In this document: piece after piece, positions 35,676 to 44,123 of the stretch
Position numbering within the stretch: the stretch's first letter is position 1
How the letters are laid out: each line of letters starts with the position of its first letter
Assembly: GCA_016712505.1 (NCBI GenBank)
Contig: JADJQY010000004.1
Span: forward strand, 62,001-126,000
DNA from: Candidatus Eiseniibacteriota bacterium
GTDB lineage: Bacteria > Eisenbacteria > RBG-16-71-46 > CAIMUX01
Direction of reading: 5' to 3'
Length of the DNA: 64,000 nucleotides
The notes under the pieces: generated by a model
Told to the model about the DNA's origin: nothing
Databases searched by the model: none
What the model saw: only the letters and a program-made list of their open reading frames with translations
Position numbers and translations under genes: made by a program

Positions 35676-35708
35676 CGATCACCCTTTCGTTCAGGTTCGA
35701 GAACCGGG

Positions 35709-35730
35709 CCCCCCCCCCCCCCCCCCCCCC
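35709..35730. repeat. Uninterrupted run of 22 cytosines
   Basis: Single-nucleotide tract in the 186-bp divergent region between the YyaL-like gene (minus) and the cysteine-rich secreted protein gene (plus). It reads as G22 upstream of the minus-strand gene. Such tracts slip readily and are known in other bacteria to cause phase variation when placed near promoters; they are also a common place for assembly errors, so the true length is uncertain. Confidence 0.9.
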
Positions 35731-35775
35731 GAGGGGCGCGGGCGGCACCGCGGCGGGCCGGCCCAGGTCCGCCCC

Positions 35776-35805
35776 TTGTATCCCGTCCTGCCCTCCTCGT
35801 ATGCT
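35776..35805 (+). promoter_or_regulatory. Candidate sigma-70-type promoter
   Basis: TTGTAT (35776-35781), an 18-bp spacer, then TATGCT (35800-35805), 56 bp upstream of the GTG at 35862. Each box matches four of six consensus positions. The gene behind it has a good AGGAGGG ribosome-binding site. Confidence 0.4.
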
Positions 35806-35861
35806 CTCCCCCACGCCGTTCGATCGATTCATCGAGCGGCAACGGCGCAGGAGGGTTCGGA

Positions 35862-36383
35862 GTGCAGGCATCACGTTGGCTGGCGACGGTCCTCGGCGCG
35901 GCCGCCCTTCTGGTCGCGGGGCCGGCGCTTGCGCAGAAGGTGACCGGCGCGTGCTGCTTCTACGACGGGTACTGCGCGATGCTGGACGCGTACCGGTGCT
36001 TCACCATCCAGGGGACCTACCTGGGCGACGGGGTGATCTGCGAGCCGAATCCCTGCCCGCAGCCGACGGGTGTCTGCTGCCATCCGGATGGGAGCTGTCG
36101 GATCGACACCCTGACCGACTGTAAGCTGGGGGGATCGGTCTTCCTCGGTGAAGAGTACGTCTGTGATCCGAACCCCTGCCCGCAATACATCGGTCCTTGC
36201 TGTCTTCCCACCGGGGTCTGCGCGGTGATGACCCACGCCCAGTGCCTCGAAGGGGGCGGAATATTCCAGGGGAACAACCTACCCTGTTCGCCGACTCTCT
36301 GCGCGCCGACGCCGAGCCGAGACGAAACCTGGGGCAGGATCAAGAGTCGGTTCCGGGTGGAACGGGGGCCGGTCGGACCATGA
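35862..36383 (+). CDS. Secreted cysteine-rich repeat protein with C-terminal TWGRIK motif
   Basis: A 173-residue exported protein: GTG start with AGGAGGG 5-6 bp upstream, signal peptide LATVLGAAALLVAGPALA. The mature part holds three repeats of the form G(A/V/P)CC-x3-4-G-x-C-x6-8-C-x-G-x5-G-x4-C-x-P-x-(L)-C, starting at TGACCFYDGYC, TGVCCHPDGSC and IGPCCLPTGVC. Near the end it has ETWGRIKSRFR, like TWGGIKASYR at the end of the beta-helix protein at 10463-11560; both follow a proline/polar linker. The repeats suggest disulfide-rich extracellular modules. Function unknown. The stop overlaps the next gene (ATGA). Confidence 0.82.
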   Translation: MQASRWLATVLGAAALLVAGPALAQKVTGACCFYDGYCAMLDAYRCFTIQGTYLGDGVICEPNPCPQPTGVCCHPDGSCRIDTLTDCKLGGSVFLGEEYVCDPNPCPQYIGPCCLPTGVCAVMTHAQCLEGGGIFQGNNLPCSPTLCAPTPSRDETWGRIKSRFRVERGPVGP

Positions 36384-36718
36384 GATTCCGGCTTCGGTTG
36401 CTCGCCATCGGTCTCGCTCTCGCCATCGCCGCCTGCACGCCGCAACGGACCCCGGAACCGGATCCGAGGCCGGTGCTGCGGGGCATCGTGGTCGACGCGG
36501 AGACAGGCGGGCCGATTGCGGGGGTGGTGGTGCGTGCCGCGGGCAGCAGCGACACGTTAGCGGTCACCGACGCCACCGGACTCTATTCCGCGCCGGCCCC
36601 GGAGCCGCTTCCCGACGCCCTCAAGTTCGCGCACCGAGGGTACGTCTCGGCGGTGATCCACCGGTCGGAGTCGACTCCGCTCCTGCTCGACGCCCGCCTG
36701 CGGAGGAGCGGGCCGTAG
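36380..36718 (+). CDS. Small lipoprotein with a carboxypeptidase-regulatory-like domain
   Basis: A 112-residue protein overlapping the cysteine-rich gene by 4 bp. Leader RLRLLAIGLALAIAAC with lipobox Cys19. The mature part, LRGIVVDAETGGPIAGVVVRAAGSSDTLAVTDATGLYS (read in two halves), is the beta-sandwich CarboxypepD_reg-like fold (GxVxDxxTGxPIxGxxVxxxG). Probably envelope-anchored and acting with the secreted protein encoded just before it; no enzymatic residues seen. Confidence 0.85.
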   Translation: MRFRLRLLAIGLALAIAACTPQRTPEPDPRPVLRGIVVDAETGGPIAGVVVRAAGSSDTLAVTDATGLYSAPAPEPLPDALKFAHRGYVSAVIHRSESTPLLLDARLRRSGP

Positions 36719-36740
36719 CCTCACTCACCACTTCAGGGGC

Positions 36741-36769
36741 TTCCGGCCCGGACGGAGAGGGGCTATGCT
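36741..36769 (+). promoter_or_regulatory. Candidate sigma-70-type promoter for the C10 peptidase gene
   Basis: TTCCGG (36741-36746), exactly 17 bp, then TATGCT (36764-36769) inside GGGGCTATGCTC. It lies about 75 bp upstream of the proposed TTG start. The -10 is the same hexamer as at 35800. Confidence 0.4.
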
Positions 36770-36844
36770 CGGGTCGTTCCGCCGGGGAGAAACGGAACCG
36801 TTCTGGTGCCAGCGATGCGAACCGACCGACCGAAGGGGGATCCT

Positions 36845-39268
36845 TTGATCTCCACGCGTCCTCGCGCGCGGATCGCCTTCGCCTGCTTCCGCACGTCGTT
36901 GGTGGCCTGCGCGGCATTCGCAGCGCCCCCCCCGATCTTCGGTGCGCCTCTCGAGGTCGATCCTGAATCGGCCCGCCAGGTCTGCTCGAACTGGATTCAT
37001 CGCGTGGCCGCAGGGAGCAGTCAGGCGCGTGGCTTCGAACGGACGATCGCGACGCAGCAGCCTCTGACCAACGACCGGGGAATCATCGGGCACCTGTTCC
37101 AGCTCGTTCCGAACGGATGGGTGGTGGTGCCCGCCCGGCGGACGCTCTCCCCGATCGTCGCCTGGGCCGAGACCGGAAAACTCGAGACGGACGCGGAAGA
37201 GGGCCTCCCGCTTCTGGTGCATGAACAGCTCACTCGGGCGGTGGATCAACCCTGGGCCGCGGCTCCAGAGTGGCGCGCACAGGCCTGGTCCGCGCTCGAG
37301 AGTGCGGTCCCGCGCACCGGCGACGCAGAGGACGACGCCGGTGACACCATGATCGAGCAGGGCGGTCCGCTCCTCCAGTCCGCGTGGCACCAGGGCGAAC
37401 CGTTCCAGGATCTCTGCCCGATGGGGGACGGGGGGCGCGCGGTGGTTGGCTGCGTCGCGACGGCGGCGGCGCAGATCCTCCGCTACTACCAGTGGCCGCC
37501 CAGCGGCGAGGGGACATTCAGCTACGCTTGGGCCGGTGACACCTCCTGTCACGGCGCCGCTGTCCCGTCGACTCTGACCGTGGACTTCACCGACCCGTAC
37601 GACTGGGCCAACATGCCGCTGATCACGGGAGAGGATGAAACTCCCGCCCAGCGCGCGGCGGTGGCGGAGCTTTGCTACGAGATGGCCGTCGCCCTCGAGA
37701 TGAATTTCGGTCGGTGCAACTCCGCCTCCAATCCGGACGGAGTGGGCGCGGCCCTGGTCCAGCACTTCCGCTTCAACCCGGCTCTCGAGACCGTGACTCG
37801 GCTCGCGCGCAGTCGTCTTCGCTGGTACGAGATGATCCGCGAAGAGATCGATCGCGGACGGCCGCTCTTCTACAATATCACCAACCACTCCCTGGTCGCC
37901 GACGGCTACCAGAAGGTCGACGCGCAGCTCTTCTACCACGTGAACTACGGCTGGGGCGGCTCGAACAACGCCTGGTTTGCCATCGACGAAGTCCCAGGAC
38001 TGTCCGATCCGCTGCTCGAGTTCATGACTCGCCGGATCGCGCCGGCGGAGCAGGTCCACCACCTGCGCCCGGACGGGGCCGGGGCGTTCCGCAGCCTGGC
38101 CGACGCGCTGATCGGTGTGCTCGACTCCGAGATCATCGAACTGGACGACGGCATCTACCGTGGTGACGGCTTCCGTGACCTGGTCCTACCCGATCGACCG
38201 CTGATCATCCGATCGCGAAGCGGCGACCCGGAGCGCTGCATCATCGACGCCGCGGCAAGCGACCAGGATCCGCACAGCATCATCGCGCGAATGCCCACCG
38301 CCCCACCTGGCGTTACCGTCGAGGGAATCACCTTCCGAGGCGCACACGACACGCGCCCCGGCGGGAAGGGCGCGATCCTCTGTAACGGAGGCCAGACCCG
38401 ATTCATCAACTGCCGGTTCGAGAACAATCGAGGCGCAATCGAAGGCGGCGCGGTCTACATCAGCGAGGCGCGGCCGGTGTTCGAGGACTGCGTCTTCGTC
38501 GGGAACGAGCCCCACGGGGTCGAGTGCTTCGATTCCGCCCCGGTGTTTCGTCGCTGCATCTTCACCGGGCACGATCGAAGTTCGCTCCGCGCACATCAGA
38601 GCGACGTGGTCCTCGAGCAGTGCACCTTTGCCTGGAACCGCGCCCGGGATGGGGATCTTCGCGTCCACTCACTCGCCGACCTCGTCGCCCGCAACTGCCT
38701 CTTCGCCTTCTCCGGCGGCCAGGCAGTGAACTCGCGGGTCGGGCGGGTTCGATTCGAGTCGTGCGATGTCTTCGGCAACGCGGCCGGGGACTACGTGGGC
38801 GGAATCGCCGGTCAGGATGGGCGGGATGGGAACCTGCGCCGGGATCCTCTCTTCTGCGAGGCGCCGGAGCCCCGCACGGTGTTCACCGTGCGGGCCGATT
38901 CGCCCTGCGCCGGTCAGGAAGGCGAGCTCACCGCGTCGATCGGTGCGCTCGGGGTCGGCTGCGGCCGTCCGACCACCGCGGTCGAGACCCCAGCAGGTGC
39001 CCTCCTGGGCGTCTTCCCATCGCCGACCTCCGGCCGATGCCAGATCGCCTGCCGGGCCGACGTCACAGGCCCCGGATTGCTCACGATTCACGATCCCGGA
39101 GGCCGACTCGTACGCGAGATCCACGCCGGGCGCATCTCGCGGGGAGTCACTAAATTCGATTGGGATGGGCGCACCGCATCGGGGCAGCTCGCACCATCCG
39201 GCATCTACTTCGCCCGCTGGAGCACGGACCACGGCAGCCAGGCGCAGCGCTTCGTCATCGTTCGATGA
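36845..39268 (+). CDS. Secreted C10 (streptopain-like) peptidase with beta-helix and FlgD-like C-terminus
   Basis: An 807-residue exported protein. After a signal peptide come the SpeB/C10 propeptide-like part and catalytic domain: Cys in AVVGCVATAAAQILRYYQWPP (read from AVVGC), and the His in NITNHSLVADGYQ with the YHVNYGWGGSNNAWF block. A right-handed beta-helix follows (IIELDDGIYRGDGFRD, then GGQTRFINCRFENNRGAIEGG and related coils), and the last 85 residues are a FlgD-like domain with KFDWDGRTASGQLAPSGIYF. The catalytic pair is intact, so it is probably an active cysteine protease at the cell surface or secreted. I favour TTG at 36845, which has AAGGGGGA 4 bp upstream; GTG 36806 and ATG 36815 are in-frame alternatives. 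Confidence 0.85.
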   Translation: MISTRPRARIAFACFRTSLVACAAFAAPPPIFGAPLEVDPESARQVCSNWIHRVAAGSSQARGFERTIATQQPLTNDRGIIGHLFQLVPNGWVVVPARRTLSPIVAWAETGKLETDAEEGLPLLVHEQLTRAVDQPWAAAPEWRAQAWSALESAVPRTGDAEDDAGDTMIEQGGPLLQSAWHQGEPFQDLCPMGDGGRAVVGCVATAAAQILRYYQWPPSGEGTFSYAWAGDTSCHGAAVPSTLTVDFTDPYDWANMPLITGEDETPAQRAAVAELCYEMAVALEMNFGRCNSASNPDGVGAALVQHFRFNPALETVTRLARSRLRWYEMIREEIDRGRPLFYNITNHSLVADGYQKVDAQLFYHVNYGWGGSNNAWFAIDEVPGLSDPLLEFMTRRIAPAEQVHHLRPDGAGAFRSLADALIGVLDSEIIELDDGIYRGDGFRDLVLPDRPLIIRSRSGDPERCIIDAAASDQDPHSIIARMPTAPPGVTVEGITFRGAHDTRPGGKGAILCNGGQTRFINCRFENNRGAIEGGAVYISEARPVFEDCVFVGNEPHGVECFDSAPVFRRCIFTGHDRSSLRAHQSDVVLEQCTFAWNRARDGDLRVHSLADLVARNCLFAFSGGQAVNSRVGRVRFESCDVFGNAAGDYVGGIAGQDGRDGNLRRDPLFCEAPEPRTVFTVRADSPCAGQEGELTASIGALGVGCGRPTTAVETPAGALLGVFPSPTSGRCQIACRADVTGPGLLTIHDPGGRLVREIHAGRISRGVTKFDWDGRTASGQLAPSGIYFARWSTDHGSQAQRFVIVR

Positions 39269-39304
39269 GCGTAGAGGCGCACTGATCGCGTCGCACCCGT
39301 TCGG

Positions 39305-39667
39305 TCACTCCTCGCGGTGAACCAGTTCCGGCGAGAAGGCCGGCAAGCAGATCGCGATGTACTCTGCCCCGTCCGGCTCGGGCGTGCGGTACTGCACCCG
39401 TTCTCCCTTTCGGGTGAGCACACCCTGTCCCGCGCCGACGCTCAGAATCCCGCCATCGTGGACCACTTCGACCACGCCGCGGAGCACGATGGTGTATTCA
39501 TCGAACTCCGGAGTCTGCGCCGGCTCGACCCACCCCCCCGGGCTCCGCATGTGGGCTACGCTCAGCCCTTCGGTCTGGGTGTTCACCCGCCCGACGTACT
39601 CGTCGATCAGCTTCGGCTTGTTCCCCGCTGCCTGGATGCGGGTTGCCCGGGAAATCAGGGTCGGCAT
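39305..39667 (-). CDS. Single-domain cupin protein
   Basis: A 120-residue small beta-barrel cupin. The motif region GWVEPAQTPEFDEYTIVLRG, then GILSVGAGQGVLTRKGERVQYRT, shows the usual cupin strands, but the metal-binding His residues of motif 1 are replaced (WVEPAQTPEFDE), so metal binding is doubtful apart from the Glu. ATG 39667 preferred over the adjacent 39670 because GAGGAGGA then lies at a better spacing. Enzymatic role unknown. Confidence 0.75.
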   Translation of the reverse strand: MPTLISRATRIQAAGNKPKLIDEYVGRVNTQTEGLSVAHMRSPGGWVEPAQTPEFDEYTIVLRGVVEVVHDGGILSVGAGQGVLTRKGERVQYRTPEPDGAEYIAICLPAFSPELVHREE

Positions 39668-39702
39668 CATTCCTCCTCGGACCTCAGGTTCAGAACGAGG
39701 CT

Positions 39703-40293
39703 CTAGCGGAAGTGCTCGATGAAGATCCGTGCGGCCTCCGGTCGGAGGAGGAGGGTCAGGACGAGCCCGGCGACCGCACCGCCGAGGTGCGCCTCGTGGC
39801 CGAGGTTCCCCCAGCGGGTCTTCATCCCCCAGATCGATGCCGCGAGATAGCCGACGGCGAACAGCACCGCGGGGATCCCGATCGGCACGAAGAACAGGTA
39901 GATCTTGTCCAGCGGACGGAACAGGATGAACGAGAAGAGCACGCCGCTGACCGCTCCGGAAGCGCCGACTCCGTGGTAGCGCGGATCGTTCTGGTGAAAC
40001 ACCTGGGTGAGCAACGATCCAAACAGTAGCGCCCCGAAGTAGACGATCAGGAACCCGGCCGGACCGAGCGCCCGCTCGCACCAGGGACCGAAGAAGTACA
40101 GCGTCATCATGTTCATCAGGAGATGGCCGAGATCGGCGTGCAGGAAGCCGGAGGTCACGAGCTGGTACCAGCGGTTCCGCCGGCGCACATCGTAGGGACT
40201 ATGCGCGAACTAGCTCACCACCTCCAGCTAGGTGAAGGCATACAAGCTGAGGAGCGCGTTCGCCCCGATCAAGATCAAGGTCAACGGAATCAA
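39703..40293 (-). pseudogene. Rhomboid-family intramembrane serine protease with two in-frame TAG codons
   Basis: Read through, this is a 196-residue six-helix rhomboid: helix 1 IPLTLILIGANALLSLYAF, then HSPYDVRRRNRWYQLVTSGFL, HADLGHLLMNMMTLYFFG, catalytic Ser in GVGASGAVSGVLFSF and the catalytic His in GHEAHLGGAVAGLVLTL. TAG codons at 40228-40230 and 40210-40212 interrupt the loop between helix 1 and the start of the HSPYDV region. Sequence on both sides is family-typical in one frame, so only the two stops spoil it. Both could be CAG (Gln) in an intact copy. A start inside the gene (GTG at 40188) would lose helix 1. The TTG at 40293 is the likely original start. Confidence 0.8.
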
Positions 40294-40342
40294 AGGCGGA
40301 TCCTCATGGTTCGCGGCATCCCTCCCGACTGACGGACGCCGC

Positions 40343-42094
40343 CTAGACCGCGGCCACCGGCGGAAGCGCGGCGCCGTCCTGCCTGGGTCAACTGCTCGAA
40401 CGCATACGCCGAGCCGAAGCAGCACCGGCTCACTCCAGGCGCGACCGAAGAACGAGACTCCGACCGGCAGTCCGAAGACCTCGCCCGCCGGAACCGTGAT
40501 GTTCGGGTATCCCGCCACGGCCGCCGGGCTGCTGCTCCCTCCAGTGAAGTGATCGCCGTTTACCAGATCGATGGTCCAGGCGGGCGACCCGGTGGGCGCG
40601 ATCAACGCATCCAACCGGTGCTCGTTCATCAGTGCGTCGATTCCTTCATCCCGCGAAAGGCGACGGCAGAGGGCCAGGGCATCGAGGTACTCCTGGTCGG
40701 TCAGGGGCCCCTTCGCCTCGGCGGCGATGAAGATCTCCTGCCCGAAGTAGGGCATGGAACGCGCCGCCTCTCGTTCATTCCAGGCGATCAGGTCAGCCAG
40801 GGTCCGCACCGGCAATCCGCCCCCGCGGGTGGCGAGATAGGCGTTCAGGTCGGCCTTGAATTCGTAGAGCAGAACGGTGTACTCCGCCGCGTCGTACTCC
40901 CCCAGGTGCGGGAGTTCACAGGGGTCGATGATCTCCGCGCCGGCGGATCGCATCAAGGCGATCGCGCGCTGCAAGACCCGGTCGGTCTCCGGATGGTAGC
41001 CGGTCAAGGCGCGCTCGCGGCACGCCGATCCGCGCTCCGCGCAGCCCTGCCGGATCGAGGTACCGCGCGTAGTCCGCCTGTTGATGCGGCCCGGCGTCCC
41101 CGGTGGCGGGATCACGCGGATCGACGCCGGCCATCGCGCCCAGCAGCAGCGCTGCATCACGCACCGTCCGGGCCATGGGACCAGCCGTGTCCTGCGAGTG
41201 CGAGATTGGAATGATCCCCGATCGGCTGATCAGTCCGAGGGTCGGTTTGATCCCGACGATGCCGTTGGTGCCGGCCGGACAGACGATCGACCCGTCGGTC
41301 TCGGTGCCGACCGCGACCATGCCGAGGTTGCCGCTGATCGCCGCGCCCGACCCCGAACTCGATCCGCAGGGACTCCGGTCGAGGGCGTACGGATTCCGAC
41401 ACTGCCCGCCCACCCCGCTCCATCCGCTGGTGGAGCGGGTCGAGCGGAAGTTCGCCCACTCCGAGAGGTTCGTCTTCCCCAGGATCACCGCCCCGGCCTC
41501 GCGCAAGCGCGAGACCAGGAAGGCGTCGCGCCGGGCTGCGCCCTGGGCGAGGGCCAGGGATCCGGCGGAGGTCGCCATCCGGTCCGCCGTGTCGATGTTC
41601 CCCTTGAGCAGCACTGGGACTCCGTGCAGCGGGCTGCGCAACAGCGCCGCTCGGCGCGCCTGATCGGCTTCGCGCGCCAGGGGCAGCGCATCCGGATTCA
41701 CCTCGAGCAGCGAACCGAGTCGCGGCCCCTGTCGATCGATCGCCTCGATCCGTTCGAGGTAAGCCCCGGTGATCGACTCCGAGGTTGCCGCCCCCGAGGC
41801 GAACGCCGCCTGAACATCGGCAATCGTCCACTCCTCATAGGCAAAGTCTGCGAGATTCCAGGGATCGGAACCGTCCTGCGCACCGTCCTGCCGTCCTCCG
41901 CGCGCCCCGAGGCTGCGGCCCCAGGCTTCCTTCTCCCGGGCCTCGGCCTCATTCACCTGCGCAGCCACGGCCCCCAACGCGGCCATCGCGCCCGCGCACA
42001 GAAAGTCGCGCCGCGCCCAGCCGCTCCGCTCCCCCTCGGTCGCCCGTTCGGCTTGCCGCTCGTCCAACCGCTCGCTCCGCGTTCTCTCGTCCAT
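40343..42094 (-). pseudogene. Tat-exported amidase-signature hydrolase, multiply frameshifted
   Basis: Starts with ATG at 42094 (GGAGG 5 bp upstream). A twin-arginine leader (ARRDFLCAGAMAALGAVAA) is followed by the amidase-signature domain: Lys in VPVLLKGNIDTAD, the Ser-rich loop SPCGSSSGSGAAISGNLG and TAGPMARTVRDAALLLGAM. At about 41012-41024 the frame jumps; restoring two bases in a CGCG run gives GVPRERALTGYHPETDRV. The next frame carries the C-terminal half (SMPYFGQEIFIAA, PAVAGYPNITVPAGEV, GVSFFGRAWSEPVLL) and is itself shifted again at about 40410 (YAFEQLTQA) and near 40375, with the original stop at 40343-40345. At least three indels make this a dead gene or a poorly called stretch. 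Confidence 0.8.
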
Positions 42095-42294
42095 GAGTCC
42101 TCCAGAGACCTTGGCCACCGCCTCGGCGGAGAGGATGCCCGCAGCCCCGCCGCGAAGCAAGCCGTTGCCCGGCGGTTCGCCATTTCACGATCGTCGCCCG
42201 GGGATTCAAGCCCCCGAAAATCGCTTGTTCGAAGACTCGGATCGCCGCACACTGGGCCTGTCCACCCCGCACATGGCCCAATCGGGGGATACCA

Positions 42295-42990
42295 ATGTCA
42301 CGATGCGTCGCCCGCTTTCCCAGCGAACCCGGATCCACCCGCTCGAGCGCGAGCTGCCTCGCGCCTCCTCGCGGTCTCGTCGGTACACTGGTGGCCGCTC
42401 TGCTCGCCCTACCCTGCGCGGCGAAGGCCAAGGTCGCCCTCTCCCCGGCCATCTCGTTCGGCGGGGGAGTGCACGCAGTCTTCGATGATGATTTGAGTGA
42501 GGCCTTCGGTCCGGAGCCGCGATTCACCCTCGGCCTCTCCGCCCCTTTGACGCCGGGCGACCTGCGCGTGGCGGTGGAGTTCGGGGTGGTGAGCGCAGAA
42601 GGACAGGTTTACAACCAGGACCCCACCTTCAACCTTCCGGATGCGACCTGCCGCTGGTACCCCATATCGATCGGATTTCGTGGCAACACCGTGCCGCTCC
42701 AGCAGCGCGGCACCGTCGGGCTCTGGATCGGCGCCGCGGTCGTCGTCGCCCCGTTGACCTATGAAGACCCGTTCGGGAAGGAGCAGACCTCGGTCTCCTC
42801 CGGTTGCACGCTCGAGCTGCGGCCCGAAGTCCGCGTTCACGAGAAGTTCGATCTCTGGGCCCGCGCCCAACTCGCCCTGATGACCGGGGTCGAGATCAAC
42901 AGTGCCGCCGTCTCCGATCTCTCCCTGTCCGGAAACGGGATCGAATTCGGGCTCGCCTATCGCTTCGCCAACCAGAAGGGAGGCCAGTGA
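42295..42990 (+). CDS. Secreted barrel-like protein of the duplicated module, copy 1
   Basis: A 231-residue exported protein: leader GLVGTLVAALLALPCAAKA, then beta-rich sequence with FGGGVHAVFDDDLSEAFG, GDLRVAVEFGVVSAEGQVYNQDP, LWIGAAVVVAP and final GNGIEFGLAYRFANQKG. The alternation of strands and the C-terminal LAYRF suggests a small outer-membrane beta-barrel. Its paralogue at 44124 shares the order and key phrases (IGGGVHTMF, SGSGIEGGIAYRFANRK). It overlaps the DUF2330 gene by TGATG. No known family recognised. Confidence 0.72.
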   Translation: MSRCVARFPSEPGSTRSSASCLAPPRGLVGTLVAALLALPCAAKAKVALSPAISFGGGVHAVFDDDLSEAFGPEPRFTLGLSAPLTPGDLRVAVEFGVVSAEGQVYNQDPTFNLPDATCRWYPISIGFRGNTVPLQQRGTVGLWIGAAVVVAPLTYEDPFGKEQTSVSSGCTLELRPEVRVHEKFDLWARAQLALMTGVEINSAAVSDLSLSGNGIEFGLAYRFANQKGGQ

Positions 42991-44048
42991 TGCAGAAACC
43001 CTTCACCGCCACGGCCCTCGCGGTCACGCTCGCTGCCGGTGCATGGATGGCCGACCCTGCGTCCGCCATGTGCTTCCCGGTGCCGGAGGAGGGGCGGGTC
43101 CTCACCTCCCTCGGTCAGCTCAACCTGATCCTCTTCGATCGCGCCGCCAACCAGGTGAAGATGATCCCGAACCTGCGCTTCAACGGCAACTCCGAGGACT
43201 TCGCGCTGGTCGTCCCGACGCCGGCACTTCCCACGCTCCAGGCCGAAGCACCGGAGTTGTGGCGCGAAGCGGAGACGCTCACCCTGCCGATCACGACGCG
43301 CAGCGACTTCGACCTCGACAACCCGCTCAGTTGCAGCGAGACGGACTACGAGCCGGCGCCCAACCCCACGGAGTCGTTCGATGTGATCATTCACACGACG
43401 ACTCAGGTCGGAGGCATGATCGCCACCGTCCTCAGCTCCGACAATGCCGATGCACTGGTGACCTGGCTCAACACGCACGGCTACCACGTCAGCCTCGACC
43501 TCACCACCCGAATTGCTCCCTATGTCGAGCGCGACTGGTACTTCACCGCCATGCGCCCCGACTCGAGCGATTCCGGAAACCAGATGCCCCCCGAGGGATG
43601 GGATTCAAACGTCGACCCCGTGAGCTTCACCTGGACCGGTTCCACCTTCGAGCTACCGCTGGAGATCCTCGACATCAGCCACGGGTCCTCGCTCCCTGTC
43701 GTGGCCTACGTCGTCGACGATCACCGCGTCTCGATCGGCCGGTTCGACACCCACTATGCCAATCGGATCAATGCGGGGGAATTGCGTGAGATCCGCGCGC
43801 AGTATCCCAATCTCGGGGCGCTCTTGTCCGAGGGACGATTCCTCACCCGACTCGCGCATTCCTTCGGGCGGAACGACGCGATGACCGGCACGCTGCCGAT
43901 CATCCGCGCGCGCGCCGACGACGAGTTCCGCCTCACCCGTCGCGGAGGCCTCTGGTTCGCGGGCGACCTCGGACTCCTGGTCCTGGCCGGCCTGAGCACC
44001 CTGCTCGACGGCCTCCGGCGGCGACGGCGCGCGCAGGGGGCGCGTTAG
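42990..44048 (+). CDS. DUF2330 protein with C-terminal membrane anchor, copy 1
   Basis: A 352-residue exported protein. Leader LAVTLAAGAWMADPASA, then the DUF2330 signature: MCFPVPEEGRVLTSLGQLNL, FALVVPTPALPTLQAE, DVIIHTTTQVGGMIATVLSS, ALVTWLNTHGYH and VERDWYFTAMRP. The C-terminus has a helix (GLWFAGDLGLLVLAGLSTLL) followed by an Arg-rich tail (RRRRRAQGAR), like C-terminal anchors of DUF2330 proteins processed in some bacteria, but without a Cys or GG motif. Function unknown. ATG shares one base with the previous stop and has GGGAGG upstream. Copy 2 is at 44801. Confidence 0.82.
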   Translation: MQKPFTATALAVTLAAGAWMADPASAMCFPVPEEGRVLTSLGQLNLILFDRAANQVKMIPNLRFNGNSEDFALVVPTPALPTLQAEAPELWREAETLTLPITTRSDFDLDNPLSCSETDYEPAPNPTESFDVIIHTTTQVGGMIATVLSSDNADALVTWLNTHGYHVSLDLTTRIAPYVERDWYFTAMRPDSSDSGNQMPPEGWDSNVDPVSFTWTGSTFELPLEILDISHGSSLPVVAYVVDDHRVSIGRFDTHYANRINAGELREIRAQYPNLGALLSEGRFLTRLAHSFGRNDAMTGTLPIIRARADDEFRLTRRGGLWFAGDLGLLVLAGLSTLLDGLRRRRRAQGAR

Positions 44049-44071
44049 CCGAGGAACAAGCCGCAGTTCGG
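44045..44071 (-). pseudogene. Copied 3' end of the zinc-ribbon selenoprotein gene
   Basis: On the minus strand these 27 bp encode PNCGLFLG followed by TAA, the same last residues as the zinc-ribbon gene at 45907-46257 (CPNCGLFLG). The similarity at DNA level starts inside the DUF2330 gene (43947) and runs to 44071; beyond that the sequences diverge. It marks the breakpoint of the tandem duplication of the barrel/DUF2330 module. Confidence 0.75.
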
Positions 44072-44123
44072 CTTCCATTGGGATGTCTCCGCCCCCGGGA
44101 AACGTCCCCCCGAGGACCCATGC

